Source of the DNA: Saprospiraceae bacterium
GTDB taxonomy: Bacteria; Bacteroidota; Bacteroidia; Chitinophagales; Saprospiraceae
NCBI GenBank assembly: GCA_016715965.1
Contig: JADJXG010000001.1
Location: 3,043,501-3,107,500, forward strand
DNA length: 64,000 nt
Direction: 5' to 3'
In this document: in pieces, positions 1-9,100 of the stretch
How the letters are laid out: every line of letters begins with the position of its first letter
Position numbering within the stretch: the first letter of the stretch is position 1
Translations under genes and position numbers: made by a program
Notes under the pieces: model-generated
Seen by the model: the letters and a program-made list of their open reading frames with translations, nothing else
The model's database searches: none
What the model was told of the DNA's origin: nothing

Positions 1-1
1 A

Positions 2-43
2 GGGATGAAACCTGCGGGCATGATACTTGTTAATGACTTTTGA
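2..43 (+). CDS. possible 3' end of a gene entering from the left edge (partial)
   Basis: An open frame runs in from the left edge and ends at the TGA at 41-43, giving the tail GMKPAGMILVNDF. It is too short to identify. It is reported only because the frame is open to the window edge and a rightward gene follows 24 bp later. It could be chance. Confidence 0.2.
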   Translation, partial: GMKPAGMILVNDF

Positions 44-67
44 TAAATTTTGAAATAGGATTAAAAA

Positions 68-1948
68 ATGACCAGACAATTATATTTTAGAAGAAAGAGA
101 AAAAGCAAGATGGCAATCCAAAGAGCGGTAGGATTTATTTTCTTGATTTTTATTTTTTTAAATCCGGAGTCAGCGCTTTCTAACCGCTGGCAAATCGGGG
201 TACAGTATAAAATGAACATACAGTTAGATGATCAACGACATTTATTGACCGGAAATCAAATTTTAACCATTTATAATGAAAGCCCTGATACCCTCAAAGA
301 ACTTTGGTATCATTTGTATTACAATGCTTTTCAGCCCGGAAGTGATATGGATGTTAGGTCCAGATCTCTTCCAGATCCTGACCCAAGGGTAAAGGATAGG
401 ATTAGTTTGCTTGGCAGTACTGAAATTGGATTTCAAAAAATCAAAAAACTGACTATTAAAGAAAGAAATCAGGACTTTGAAATCGATGGAACCATAATGA
501 AAGTTGATTTGGATATTCCCGTGGCTCCGGGAGATTCAATCATCGTTGTATTGGATTTTGAAGCTCAGATACCTGTTCAGATCAGAAGAACAGGTAGATT
601 TAATAAAGAATCGGTCGCCTATTCTATGGCTCAGTGGTACCCTAAGCTATGCAATTATGATGAGCACGGATGGCACACTGATCCTTATATTGCTCGAGAA
701 TTTTATGCTCCTTGGGGATCATTTGATGTACAAATAAAGCTTCCATCGGATTATTGTGTTGCAGCTACAGGGTATTTGCAGAATAGAGATGAATGCAATT
801 GTGGTCAGTTAAAAATCGAGACCAGATTTAGGACCTGGCATTTCATTGCAACCAAAGTACATGATTTTGTTTGGGCAGCCGATAAAGAATTTGTACACGA
901 TGAATACCGGAGGAAGGATGGCAGGTTGCTACAATTTTATTATAAAAAAGATAAACCATATAGTGATACCTGGAAACAACTTCAGCCAGTTATGGATCGA
1001 GCATTGGACATTATTGAAGAACTGGTCGGGCCTTATCCTTATAACACCTACTCATTTATACAAGGAGGAGATGGAGGAATGGAATATCCAATGGCCACCT
1101 TGATAACAGGCAACAGACCTTTAATTAGTTTGGTCGGTGTGGCCATTCACGAATGGGTGCACAGTTGGTTTCAAATGGTACTTGCATCCAATGAAAGTCT
1201 TTATCCATGGATGGACGAAGGATTTACAGCATACATAGAGGAGGAGGTATTGAATCAATTGAAGAAAGAATCTTATATTCCAGGATATGATGAAAAGGAA
1301 GATGCCCATTTTGAAACGCTAAGCAACTTTAAAACTTTTGCGGGTTCAACAAAAGAAGAGCCCTTAAGTACCCATGCAGATCATTATGAGACAAACAAAG
1401 CTTATGGTATTGCGGCTTATGTGAAAGGAGCGTTATGCCTGCATCAAATAAGGTATATAGCAGGAGAGAATAATTTTTGGAAAGGATTGCGACGATATTA
1501 TGAGCTTTATCAATTTAAACATCCAAGGCCAGATGACTTTTTTAGAGAAATGGAAAAAGCATCGGGTCTAGAGCTGGATTGGTTTAAAAGTTATTGGATA
1601 AATACGACAAAGACAATAGATTATGCGATTTCTGAAGTCAATGAGGATGGCCATTCCACTAAAATATCTTTAACCAGAGTGGGTGATTTTCCGATGCCAG
1701 TAGACATTGCCATCGTTATGCAAGATTCAAGTTATGTGTATTGTCATATCCCATTGGACTTAATGCGCGGTTCCAAGCAATTTACGATACCCAATGTTAA
1801 AATACAAAAATCATGGCATTGGGTGGACAGAAATTATAATTTCACATTGGACGTAAATAAAAGTAATATCAAATACATTCTATTGGATCCATCAAGAATG
1901 TTGGCTGACATTTTTGAACAAAATGATCTATGGCAATCCGAGAAATAA
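68..1948 (+). CDS. M1 family metallopeptidase, exported
   Basis: Zinc aminopeptidase-like enzyme of the gluzincin M1 family. The sequence shows HEWVH at residues 361-365 followed 18 residues later by Glu384 in WMDEGF, which is the HEXXH-x18-E zinc site, and upstream the exopeptidase-type motif GGMEYP (compare GAMEN). The N-terminal part is the beta-sandwich domain usual for M1 enzymes. A hydrophobic stretch FIFLIFIFL near residues 23-31 suggests a signal peptide. The ATG at 110 gives a more ordinary signal peptide than the ATG at 68, which adds a very basic leader, so the start is uncertain. There is no T9SS tail; the product is probably periplasmic or in the outer envelope. Substrate unknown. 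Confidence 0.9.
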   Translation: MTRQLYFRRKRKSKMAIQRAVGFIFLIFIFLNPESALSNRWQIGVQYKMNIQLDDQRHLLTGNQILTIYNESPDTLKELWYHLYYNAFQPGSDMDVRSRSLPDPDPRVKDRISLLGSTEIGFQKIKKLTIKERNQDFEIDGTIMKVDLDIPVAPGDSIIVVLDFEAQIPVQIRRTGRFNKESVAYSMAQWYPKLCNYDEHGWHTDPYIAREFYAPWGSFDVQIKLPSDYCVAATGYLQNRDECNCGQLKIETRFRTWHFIATKVHDFVWAADKEFVHDEYRRKDGRLLQFYYKKDKPYSDTWKQLQPVMDRALDIIEELVGPYPYNTYSFIQGGDGGMEYPMATLITGNRPLISLVGVAIHEWVHSWFQMVLASNESLYPWMDEGFTAYIEEEVLNQLKKESYIPGYDEKEDAHFETLSNFKTFAGSTKEEPLSTHADHYETNKAYGIAAYVKGALCLHQIRYIAGENNFWKGLRRYYELYQFKHPRPDDFFREMEKASGLELDWFKSYWINTTKTIDYAISEVNEDGHSTKISLTRVGDFPMPVDIAIVMQDSSYVYCHIPLDLMRGSKQFTIPNVKIQKSWHWVDRNYNFTLDVNKSNIKYILLDPSRMLADIFEQNDLWQSEK

Positions 1949-2260
1949 ATGGTATTTTAACGAATACTAATTTATAATTTAAAGATTATCAATAGAAAAT
2001 ACCTTAAATAAGAATATATTTGATTAATTTTTCTAAATTGAATTTTATTTTTTCCTAATTTAGGAACAATTTCTAACTTGTGGTTCCATTTTTCAAGCAA
2101 TCGAAACTGACGATCATGATGATTATTAGTATTGCAGGTGGCATGTTGCTAGCCTTCTCATTGGGCTCACTGTTCCTTGCCAGACGAAGTTTTAAAAGAT
2201 GACAGTGATTTAATCATTGGTTGATTATTTTTAAACTTTCGCAGGTTTATTTAAGTTATT
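1949..2260. other. 312-bp spacer between the M1 peptidase and ribA
   Basis: Very AT-rich in its first half, with no hairpin terminator or RNA gene recognised. The second half holds a candidate small membrane-protein ORF (2080-2202, listed separately). Confidence 0.6.
2080..2202 (+). CDS. candidate 40-residue single-span membrane protein
   Basis: A GTG at 2080 opens a 40-codon frame (ATGs at 2116 and 2119 are internal alternatives) ending at TGA 2200-2202. The product has a short polar start, one clean hydrophobic segment (IISIAGGMLLAFSLGSLFLA) and a basic tail ARRSFKR, the layout of a small inner-membrane protein with its tail in the cytoplasm. There is no clear ribosome-binding site or promoter box. 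No family recognised. It could be chance, but the TM-plus-RR pattern is unusually coherent for a spacer. Confidence 0.3.
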   Translation: MVPFFKQSKLTIMMIISIAGGMLLAFSLGSLFLARRSFKR

Positions 2261-2863
2261 GTGTTTGTAATCAAACGCATGTCATCTAAGATCAGGGCCA
2301 AGCTCCCTACAGAATTTGGAGATTTTCATATTTTTACTTATCCATCGAATGATGAGCTTCATCCACATGTGGTATTAACACATCAGGGTATTGATCCAAA
2401 GGGTATTGTGCCCTTAAGAATTCATTCTGAATGTCTTACAGGAGATGTTTTTGGTTCTAAGAGGTGTGATTGCGGCTATCAGCTAAAGGCCAGTATGGAA
2501 TATTTATCTAAATATCCTGGCATTTTGATTTACCTGAGACAGGAAGGCAGGGGAATTGGTTTAATTCACAAATTGGAGGCATACATGCTTCAGGATGGTG
2601 GACTTGATACGGTTGAAGCCAACCACCAATTGGGATTTGAGGCTGATCTGAGAACTTATGAGGTGGCAGCCTCCATTCTAAAAGAGCAAAAAATTAAAAC
2701 TGTTAACTTGTTATCAAATAATCCAGTCAAAAGAGAATATTTGGAAGACAATGGTATCAGTGTTCACAAAATGATTCCCATCATTAAACCCCTTGATGAA
2801 TTTAACAAGAAGTATTTAAAAACCAAGCGGGAGAAACTGGGGCATATCTTACCATTTATCTAA
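2261..2863 (+). CDS. ribA: GTP cyclohydrolase II
   Basis: First committed step of riboflavin synthesis: opens the GTP imidazole ring, releasing formate and pyrophosphate. The zinc ligands are visible as three cysteines in SECLTGDVFGSKRCDCG (Cys58, Cys69, Cys71 from the GTG start), followed by RQEGRGIGL (GTP/triphosphate binding) and SNNPVKREYL near the end. At 200 residues it is a stand-alone RibA rather than a RibBA fusion. The GTG at 2261 keeps the family-typical KR before the KLPT segment; the ATG at 2279 is the alternative. mazG begins 2 bp downstream, so the two are probably co-transcribed. No FMN riboswitch is recognisable upstream. Confidence 0.95.
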   Translation: MFVIKRMSSKIRAKLPTEFGDFHIFTYPSNDELHPHVVLTHQGIDPKGIVPLRIHSECLTGDVFGSKRCDCGYQLKASMEYLSKYPGILIYLRQEGRGIGLIHKLEAYMLQDGGLDTVEANHQLGFEADLRTYEVAASILKEQKIKTVNLLSNNPVKREYLEDNGISVHKMIPIIKPLDEFNKKYLKTKREKLGHILPFI

Positions 2864-2865
2864 GC

Positions 2866-3630
2866 ATGAATCCTGGATTATCTGATTCTTTTCTTCGTCT
2901 TGTGAAAATTATGGATGAGCTTAGAGAGGGCTGTCCGTGGGATAGAAAACAGACAATCCATTCTTTGCGCAATCTCACCATCGAGGAGACTTTTGAGTTG
3001 GCCGATGCCATATTGGACAATAATTTTGCAGGTATCAAGGAAGAGTTAGGAGATTTACTCTTGCACATTTTGTTTTATTCCAAAATTGCAAAGGAGCAAG
3101 ATCAATTTGACCTTCTGGAAGTCTTGAATGCCATTGCCGACAAATTAATATACAGACATCCTCATATTTACGGAGATTTGAAAGTGAAGGATGAAGAAGA
3201 TGTAAAACGCAATTGGGAGATGTTAAAGCAGAAGGAAAAAAAAGTTGGAATTCTGGCAGGCGTTCCGGTGTCTTTGCCAGCGTTGGTAAAAGCATATCGA
3301 TTGCAGGACAAAGCAAGTCAGGTTGGATTTGATTGGCCGGATTCAGCTCAGGTCATTGATAAAATCATGGAAGAGATTGGAGAATTTACTGAAGTTGTTA
3401 AAAATGGAAAAGTGCAGGAAGACATTGAAGCTGAATTGGGAGATGTTTTATTTTCCATTATCAATCTCGCCCGTTTTTTAAAAGTGGATCCTGAAGCTGC
3501 CTTGGAAAGAACCAATAGGAAATTTATACAAAGATTTGAGTTTATTGAAAAAAATGCCAACAGGCCTTTGACCGAAATGGGTTTAGAAGAAATGGAACAA
3601 CTTTGGCAGAAGGCAAAGGGGGAGAAGTAA
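2866..3630 (+). CDS. mazG: nucleoside triphosphate pyrophosphohydrolase MazG
   Basis: All-alpha NTP pyrophosphatase that hydrolyses (d)NTPs to NMP plus PPi, cleaning damaged nucleotides. Two MazG repeats are visible. The first has GCPWDRKQT, then the metal-binding EETFE and EELGD. The second has EEIGE and EAELGD. At 254 residues it matches the two-domain E. coli-type protein. It lies 2 bp after ribA. Its stop codon directly abuts the stop of the leftward endonuclease gene, with no room for a separate terminator. Confidence 0.93.
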   Translation: MNPGLSDSFLRLVKIMDELREGCPWDRKQTIHSLRNLTIEETFELADAILDNNFAGIKEELGDLLLHILFYSKIAKEQDQFDLLEVLNAIADKLIYRHPHIYGDLKVKDEEDVKRNWEMLKQKEKKVGILAGVPVSLPALVKAYRLQDKASQVGFDWPDSAQVIDKIMEEIGEFTEVVKNGKVQEDIEAELGDVLFSIINLARFLKVDPEAALERTNRKFIQRFEFIEKNANRPLTEMGLEEMEQLWQKAKGEK

Positions 3631-4710
3631 TCAGAGTTTAATGAGTTTTTTAGGAAGCGAAATTTTAGATTGATTTCCGACAATAATATAGTACAAGCCA
3701 GAAGGCAAATGTGCTATGTTTACTACGATTTTGTCAACGAGCTGAGCGTTATTCCTTTGTTCATCAAACACGGAGATTCCGTTTAAATCTATGATGGAAA
3801 CATGAAGATCTTTGATTTCAGTATTGAGGTCAAGTGTGATTTCAACTTCATCCACCACCACACTGGATTTAAATTCAAATTGTAATGGATCTAAATCTTG
3901 TGTAGAGGTAGCAGAAGTACAGAGTTTCGAAAACGGACAATACGTCCTTCTGGCAAGACTGCAATCTAAAATGAAGGGATTGACTTTGTCATTTTGATAT
4001 TTTCCTATGAGATGGGTCCTTTGCCATTCCAAAGAATCCACCGGATCCTGTAAATGCCAGTTGCATAAATCAGCTTTGATCTCCTCGAAAAAAGTTCTGT
4101 CGGCTTGTAGTTCATACATACACATAAAATAGAAGACGGCTCTTGCAACATTTCCTTTGTGGTCCTCTCTGGGTTCAAACGCATGATTGTTAGCCTCACT
4201 GTAAAGATCTTTGTTTATTGTTGGAATGCTTGATTGGCTGCTTGATTTGAAAAACCAACTAGTGGTTTGTCTGTCGTCAATTTCTTGAAAGGGTAAATTG
4301 GACCTCGCTTCGTTGACTGCTGCCCGTGATGGGTAAAGATGATGCATGTCCGATCTGGCATTGCCTTGATCAGCACCTTTGCTTTGCGGAAAAGTATGTT
4401 CGCAATTGATTCCATTGGGGTTGCCATTTTTGATGAGGTCGCCAATAGGATCAATGCTCAAAGGGTTTAAATACAAAGCATGCTTGCTATAAACACAATA
4501 AACCGTGTCTTTTTCGTTGTAAATTTCCTGATACATTTTGACCCTTGCATTGGAATAATCCAATACGGTCGAAGGTTTATATTGATTGACGAGTTTGGAT
4601 AATAGAAAATAGGACGAATCACCTGGAAACAAGGTCGTATTTCTCCATTGTGAATGACAAAGATGAGGGCTCTGAAAATAATATAGAATTAATAGAAAAA
4701 ACGGTCTCAT
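3631..4710 (-). CDS. secreted endonuclease I family nuclease with T9SS sorting domain
   Basis: Predicted extracellular DNase/RNase of the EndA/Endonuclease_1 (beta-beta-alpha metal) family. The core motif is NCEHTFPQSKG, whose His is the likely general base, followed by SDMHHLYPSRAAVNEARSN. An N-terminal signal peptide (MRPFFLLILYYFQ) supports the ATG at 4710; an upstream ATG at 4737 would place nine polar residues before it. The last ~75 residues form a T9SS type A sorting domain (ISVFDEQ ... LPSGLYYIIVG ... KKLIKL), so export through the Type IX system is expected. Likely role: nutrient or phosphate scavenging from DNA, by inference. Confidence 0.88.
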   Translation of the reverse strand: MRPFFLLILYYFQSPHLCHSQWRNTTLFPGDSSYFLLSKLVNQYKPSTVLDYSNARVKMYQEIYNEKDTVYCVYSKHALYLNPLSIDPIGDLIKNGNPNGINCEHTFPQSKGADQGNARSDMHHLYPSRAAVNEARSNLPFQEIDDRQTTSWFFKSSSQSSIPTINKDLYSEANNHAFEPREDHKGNVARAVFYFMCMYELQADRTFFEEIKADLCNWHLQDPVDSLEWQRTHLIGKYQNDKVNPFILDCSLARRTYCPFSKLCTSATSTQDLDPLQFEFKSSVVVDEVEITLDLNTEIKDLHVSIIDLNGISVFDEQRNNAQLVDKIVVNIAHLPSGLYYIIVGNQSKISLPKKLIKL

Positions 4711-4715
4711 ATTTG

Positions 4716-4723
4716 CAAAATTA
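4716..4723 (-). promoter_or_regulatory. -7 box TAATTTTG before the secreted endonuclease
   Basis: Exact TAnnTTTG match on the minus strand ending only 5 nt before the ATG at 4710. If used, the transcript would be leaderless or nearly so. Confidence 0.4.
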
Positions 4724-4750
4724 GGGTATTTATTCATTATTTTTCTAAAA

Positions 4751-5089
4751 ATGAATCTTGAACAGTTTATTGCTTATTGTGAAACAAAGCCAGACATTAG
4801 CATGGAGTTTCCTTTCGGACCTGATACATTGGTTTTTAAAGTCAATTCCAAAATATTTGCATTGGCCGGAATAGACACATTGGAGTTTAAGGTCAATTTA
4901 AAATGTGATCCGGAATATGCAGAGGAATTGAGATCTGAATTTGAAGACATCAAGCCGGGATATCACATGAATAAAAAGCACTGGAATACGGTTCATTTTG
5001 AAGGTAGGATAGGCGATACCTTGCTTAAAAAATTAATTGACCATTCTTACAACCTTGTTGCTATTACAAAGTCTAAGAAGAATTCGTGA
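4751..5089 (+). CDS. MmcQ/YjbR family protein
   Basis: Small alpha/beta protein of the MmcQ/YjbR family (CyaY-like fold, suspected DNA binding; cellular role not established). Family hallmarks visible: an N-terminal LEQFIAYCETKPD helix, EFPFGPDTLVFKV, then KCDPEYAEELR and a C-terminal HMNKKHWNTV segment. 112 residues is full length. Its stop overlaps the start of the FAD oxidoreductase (GTGA), implying translational coupling. It is divergent from the secreted nuclease. Confidence 0.85.
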   Translation: MNLEQFIAYCETKPDISMEFPFGPDTLVFKVNSKIFALAGIDTLEFKVNLKCDPEYAEELRSEFEDIKPGYHMNKKHWNTVHFEGRIGDTLLKKLIDHSYNLVAITKSKKNS

Positions 5090-6138
5090 AAAAATACGAT
5101 TTTGGAATAGTCGGTGCCGGATTGGCAGGTTGCTGGTTGGCGTATCAACTTAGCCATCAATTGGAGGCCAAATTAATTTTATTTGGAGGTAGTAAAACAG
5201 GTGAGGCAAGTAGTGTTAGTTCCGGGGTGATCAAACCAATTACTGGTAGGAAATATGTCAAAACCTGGAATTATGAAAATCTATGGAATGCTGCTTTTGA
5301 AATGTACAGAGAATTGGAAGAGGAGCTCAGAGTTAAAATATGGCATGATCGGGAAATCCTGGTAGAGTTAAAAACTGCTGCGCATTCCAACGAATGGCAT
5401 GCACGAAGCCAGGATCCGGAGTATGCTTCTATGATGCACATGGTTCCATCGAATCATCTTGCCTGGAAATATTGTCAATCTGGTTCTGACCTGGGTTTGT
5501 TAAGTTGCGCTGCCCAGGTCGATGTGTCTTTGTTATGTACTATATTGAACCAAAAATTATTAGAATCTGGAATTTCTCGAGAATCAGAATTTTATTTAGA
5601 CGATCTAATAAGAACGGAAAATGGATGGATTTATCATGGAGAACTGTTTGACAAAATTGTCTTTTGCGATGGTGCCAGAGGCTCGAAAAATCCATATTGC
5701 AACAGTATTGAATTATTTCCGTTAAAAGGGGAGTGTATGATTGTACGATTGAAGGAGGAAATTGATTTTATTTTCCAATCCGATTATAGTATTGTCCCTT
5801 TTGCAAACCATAAGTATTGGGTGGGATCCAATTATAATTTGAAAGATCAAACTTATATGCATACAGAAATTGAGAAAGCAAATCAAATCAATTTTCTGGA
5901 CAATCTAACAAAAGGAGGTTTTGAGCTGGAGACTCATCTATTTGGATTTAGATCAACCACCCGTGACAGAAGGCCGGTCATTGGTGAGTTGATTAAATTT
6001 TCGGGAATGTATATATTTAATGGTTTTGGCACAAAGGGGGCCTCTTTGATTCCATATTCTTTGAAGTCTATGGTCAATTTATTGGAGAATCAGGTTCAAC
6101 CGGAGTCCAGTATTAATTCGAATCGGTTTTTAGTATGA
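5086..6138 (+). CDS. FAD-dependent oxidoreductase (DAO family)
   Basis: Predicted D-amino-acid-oxidase-fold flavoenzyme. The N-terminus carries the dinucleotide-binding GIVGAGLAGCWLA (GxGxxG). Near the C-terminus, RSTTRDRRPVIG and IFNGFGTKGASL match the second FAD-contacting region of the DAO/ThiO/MnmC-C group. 350 residues. It starts at a GTG within the stop of the preceding YjbR gene (GTGA overlap), so the pair is probably one operon. Substrate unknown; it resembles the oxidase half of MnmC more than amino acid dehydrogenases, but I cannot assign it. Confidence 0.82.
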   Translation: MKKYDFGIVGAGLAGCWLAYQLSHQLEAKLILFGGSKTGEASSVSSGVIKPITGRKYVKTWNYENLWNAAFEMYRELEEELRVKIWHDREILVELKTAAHSNEWHARSQDPEYASMMHMVPSNHLAWKYCQSGSDLGLLSCAAQVDVSLLCTILNQKLLESGISRESEFYLDDLIRTENGWIYHGELFDKIVFCDGARGSKNPYCNSIELFPLKGECMIVRLKEEIDFIFQSDYSIVPFANHKYWVGSNYNLKDQTYMHTEIEKANQINFLDNLTKGGFELETHLFGFRSTTRDRRPVIGELIKFSGMYIFNGFGTKGASLIPYSLKSMVNLLENQVQPESSINSNRFLV

Positions 6139-6155
6139 CCAAATTCTGGTGGCAA

Positions 6156-6163
6156 AATATTTG
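6156..6163 (+). promoter_or_regulatory. near-match -7 box AATATTTG before the alpha-2-macroglobulin gene
   Basis: Matches TAnnTTTG at all but the first base, 23 nt before the ATG at 6187. Plausible but weaker than the exact matches elsewhere. Confidence 0.3.
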
Positions 6164-6186
6164 TATATTTACTATCTTAATTCTAA

Positions 6187-9100
6187 ATGATGTTCAAATC
6201 AGTTTTAATAGTCTCAATTTTTATTTCAGTTTGGTTAAATCTTCCCGTTGAAATGAATCAAGAAAAAGATTATCCGGATTATAAATTGGTGTGGGATAAA
6301 ATCAACTTGTTGTTAAATGACGGATTGCTTGAAGACGCAATGATTGAAATTGAAAAGTTGTACCAACAAGTTACAGTGGAGCAAAATCATCCTCAGATTG
6401 TCAAAGCATTAATTCACATGGAAAGTATTCAGATTCAAAAAGATTCTGAAGGTTTAAAATCAGCCATTGGCAGACTGGAGAAAACTTTACCAAATATACA
6501 AGAACCTGGAAGATCGGTTTTATTTTCCTTGTTGGGAAAATATTATCATGAGATGGCAAATCTTTGGCATCCAAATTACTCCCAAAGAACAGATATTGCA
6601 GGAGAGGAGCAAGATTCTCTGGACCTGGACACCTGGTCCAAAAGTAGTCTGCTAAAGAAATCACAGTATTTTATACACCAGTCTTTGAAAAATGACTTGT
6701 CTAAAACAGAATCTTTAAGTAACTATGAATCCATTCTAAATATTGGTGAAGATTCTGTTTTTTTGCCTACTCTCTTTGATTTTTTGGTTCACCATGCTTT
6801 GGAATTATACAAAGAGGGTTCTTTTGGCTTATTGGAATTTCAATCAACGTATCGTATAGAGGATTTACTGAAGCCTGTTGATGAATTTCTGGAATTAAGA
6901 GTGGATAGCTTTTCTGCTTGGCATGTATTTCAGACAATATTGAATTACCACAAAGACACCAACAAAGATAAACTATTCATGTTGACCAATCTGATTAGGC
7001 TTCGAAGTGTTTACGATGCATATCAGACTACGCAAACAGCTATGGATTTGTATTTGAAAGCTTTGGATGAATACTTCAAGTCCCAAAACAGGAGTCCTTA
7101 TTCTACATACATCCTCTGTGATCGATTGGAAATCATGCATGAAATTGCCATGGTAGAGAATGAATCAAATCTGGAAGATCAAAAAATTAATTTTCAATAT
7201 ACCCAAATTGATTCCTTTGCCGATCAGATTTTAAAACTGAATCCAGATTCTTTTTTGAGTCTAAAAATTTCTGAAATTAAAAATGTATTGCGAAGAAAAG
7301 AACTTTCTGTTAAGTTGGAATCAGTGGTTACAATCGATCAACCTTTTAAGTGTTTGGTCACTTATCGTAATGTTTTTAGTCATAAATTTCGTTTGTATAA
7401 ATCTGAAAATTCAGATTGCAGGGATTTTCAACCTGTTTGGTCTGAAGCCGATATTAAGATATTGTATAAAACAAAACCATTTAAAGAATGGAACGAGACA
7501 TGGCCGCAAAGCTCAGATTTTAAAAAGCATCGGGTTGAATTAAAATTGGATGGCCTTAAAGCAGGGTATTATTTGCTGACATCTGATTCCTTGGTAGATA
7601 CAGAATTTCATTCAAGAATCTTGCTTTTTCAGGTGAGTGATCTTTCGGCTGTGACCCTACAAAATACGAATGTAGAGAAGAAATTTTTCATATTAAACCG
7701 CGTCACTGGTGCACCCATAAAAGGAGCCACTGTTCAATTCTATTCTTACAATAACGGTAGAATGCACAATGGCGATCCTTGTTTCTCTGTCCATACGATT
7801 AAGTCAAATGAAGATGGCTCCGTCATTGTTAAAAAGCCCAATTATCATAAGTATAAAGTAAGCTTTAAAAAGGATGTCTTGTGGGGGATCGATTGGTTTT
7901 ACGACCATGGAAAGCAGCAAGATGTGGACTACACCCAAGCACATTTTTTTACGGATAGATCGATTTATCGTCCTGGCCAAATTGTTCATTTTAAAGTACT
8001 CTATACAAAATACAATTCTAAGAATAATTTTCCGAAAATTGTCGCCAATGAAAAACTCGAAATTGTTTTTCGAAATGCGAACTATCAGGAAATAGGAAGA
8101 CAGCATGTGCGCACCAATGAATTTGGAACAGCCAGTGGCAGCTTTGTGATACCCATTGGTGGATTAAAGGGTGCTTACTCTATTCAAACGGTCAATGGCG
8201 GGACTGGTATTCAAGTAGAAGAGTACAAACGCCCCAATTTTGAAGTTAAACTTGATTCTTCTTTTGGCAAAGTCAAATTAGGTGACGAGGTTCAAGTGAA
8301 GGGTGCCGTAATAAGTTACAGCGGTGTGCCAGTGGCGCATTCAAAAATTCAATTTAAGGTGTATTTTTCTGTCTATTGGGATTTCTTTAATATTTTTAGA
8401 GGCTCAAAGATGTTTTTTCCACCTGCCAGAAGGATTTTATTGACTTCTGGTTCGGCAGAATCTTTATTGGATGGAACATTTTCTTTTCAATTTTTAGCCA
8501 GTAAATCGGATGATTTGAAGCATGGTATTCAGTATTTCGAGATTGAAGTGGACGCTGTGGACCCAAATGGAGAAACGCAATCTACATCAAGTGCTTTTTC
8601 CTTGTCCAATCAATCTGTATTCATTCACACAGAGTTGAAAGATTGGATGATTTTAGATTCTTTGCAACAATCAAAAGTAATTATAAATAATATACAAGGT
8701 CAACCAGTTCTTTCTAATGTTCAGGTTCAAATTTATGAACTTAAAACGCCTGATCAACATTTAAAAGCCAGAGTCTGGGAAAAACCTGACGTGTTTAAGT
8801 ACAGTTTGACCCAACACCAGAATTGGTTTCCCAGGGATGTTTATGACAATGAAGATCAATTGGAGGGAATGGAGATTGGAGGGAAGATATTTGAAAGTGA
8901 ATTTACTCAAGTAAAAGAATTCAATTTGAACCTTAAGGAAATTTTAAAAAATCGGAAAAACGTAAAATGTGTTATTACTGCAAATCGAGGAACGAAAGAT
9001 GAATCTGTTTATATCAAGCATTTCTCTGTTTTTTCAAAGGGAGAGAATTTAAATTCCATCAAACCCTATGCTTTTACCTTAGCCCCAACCCTGAATCAAG

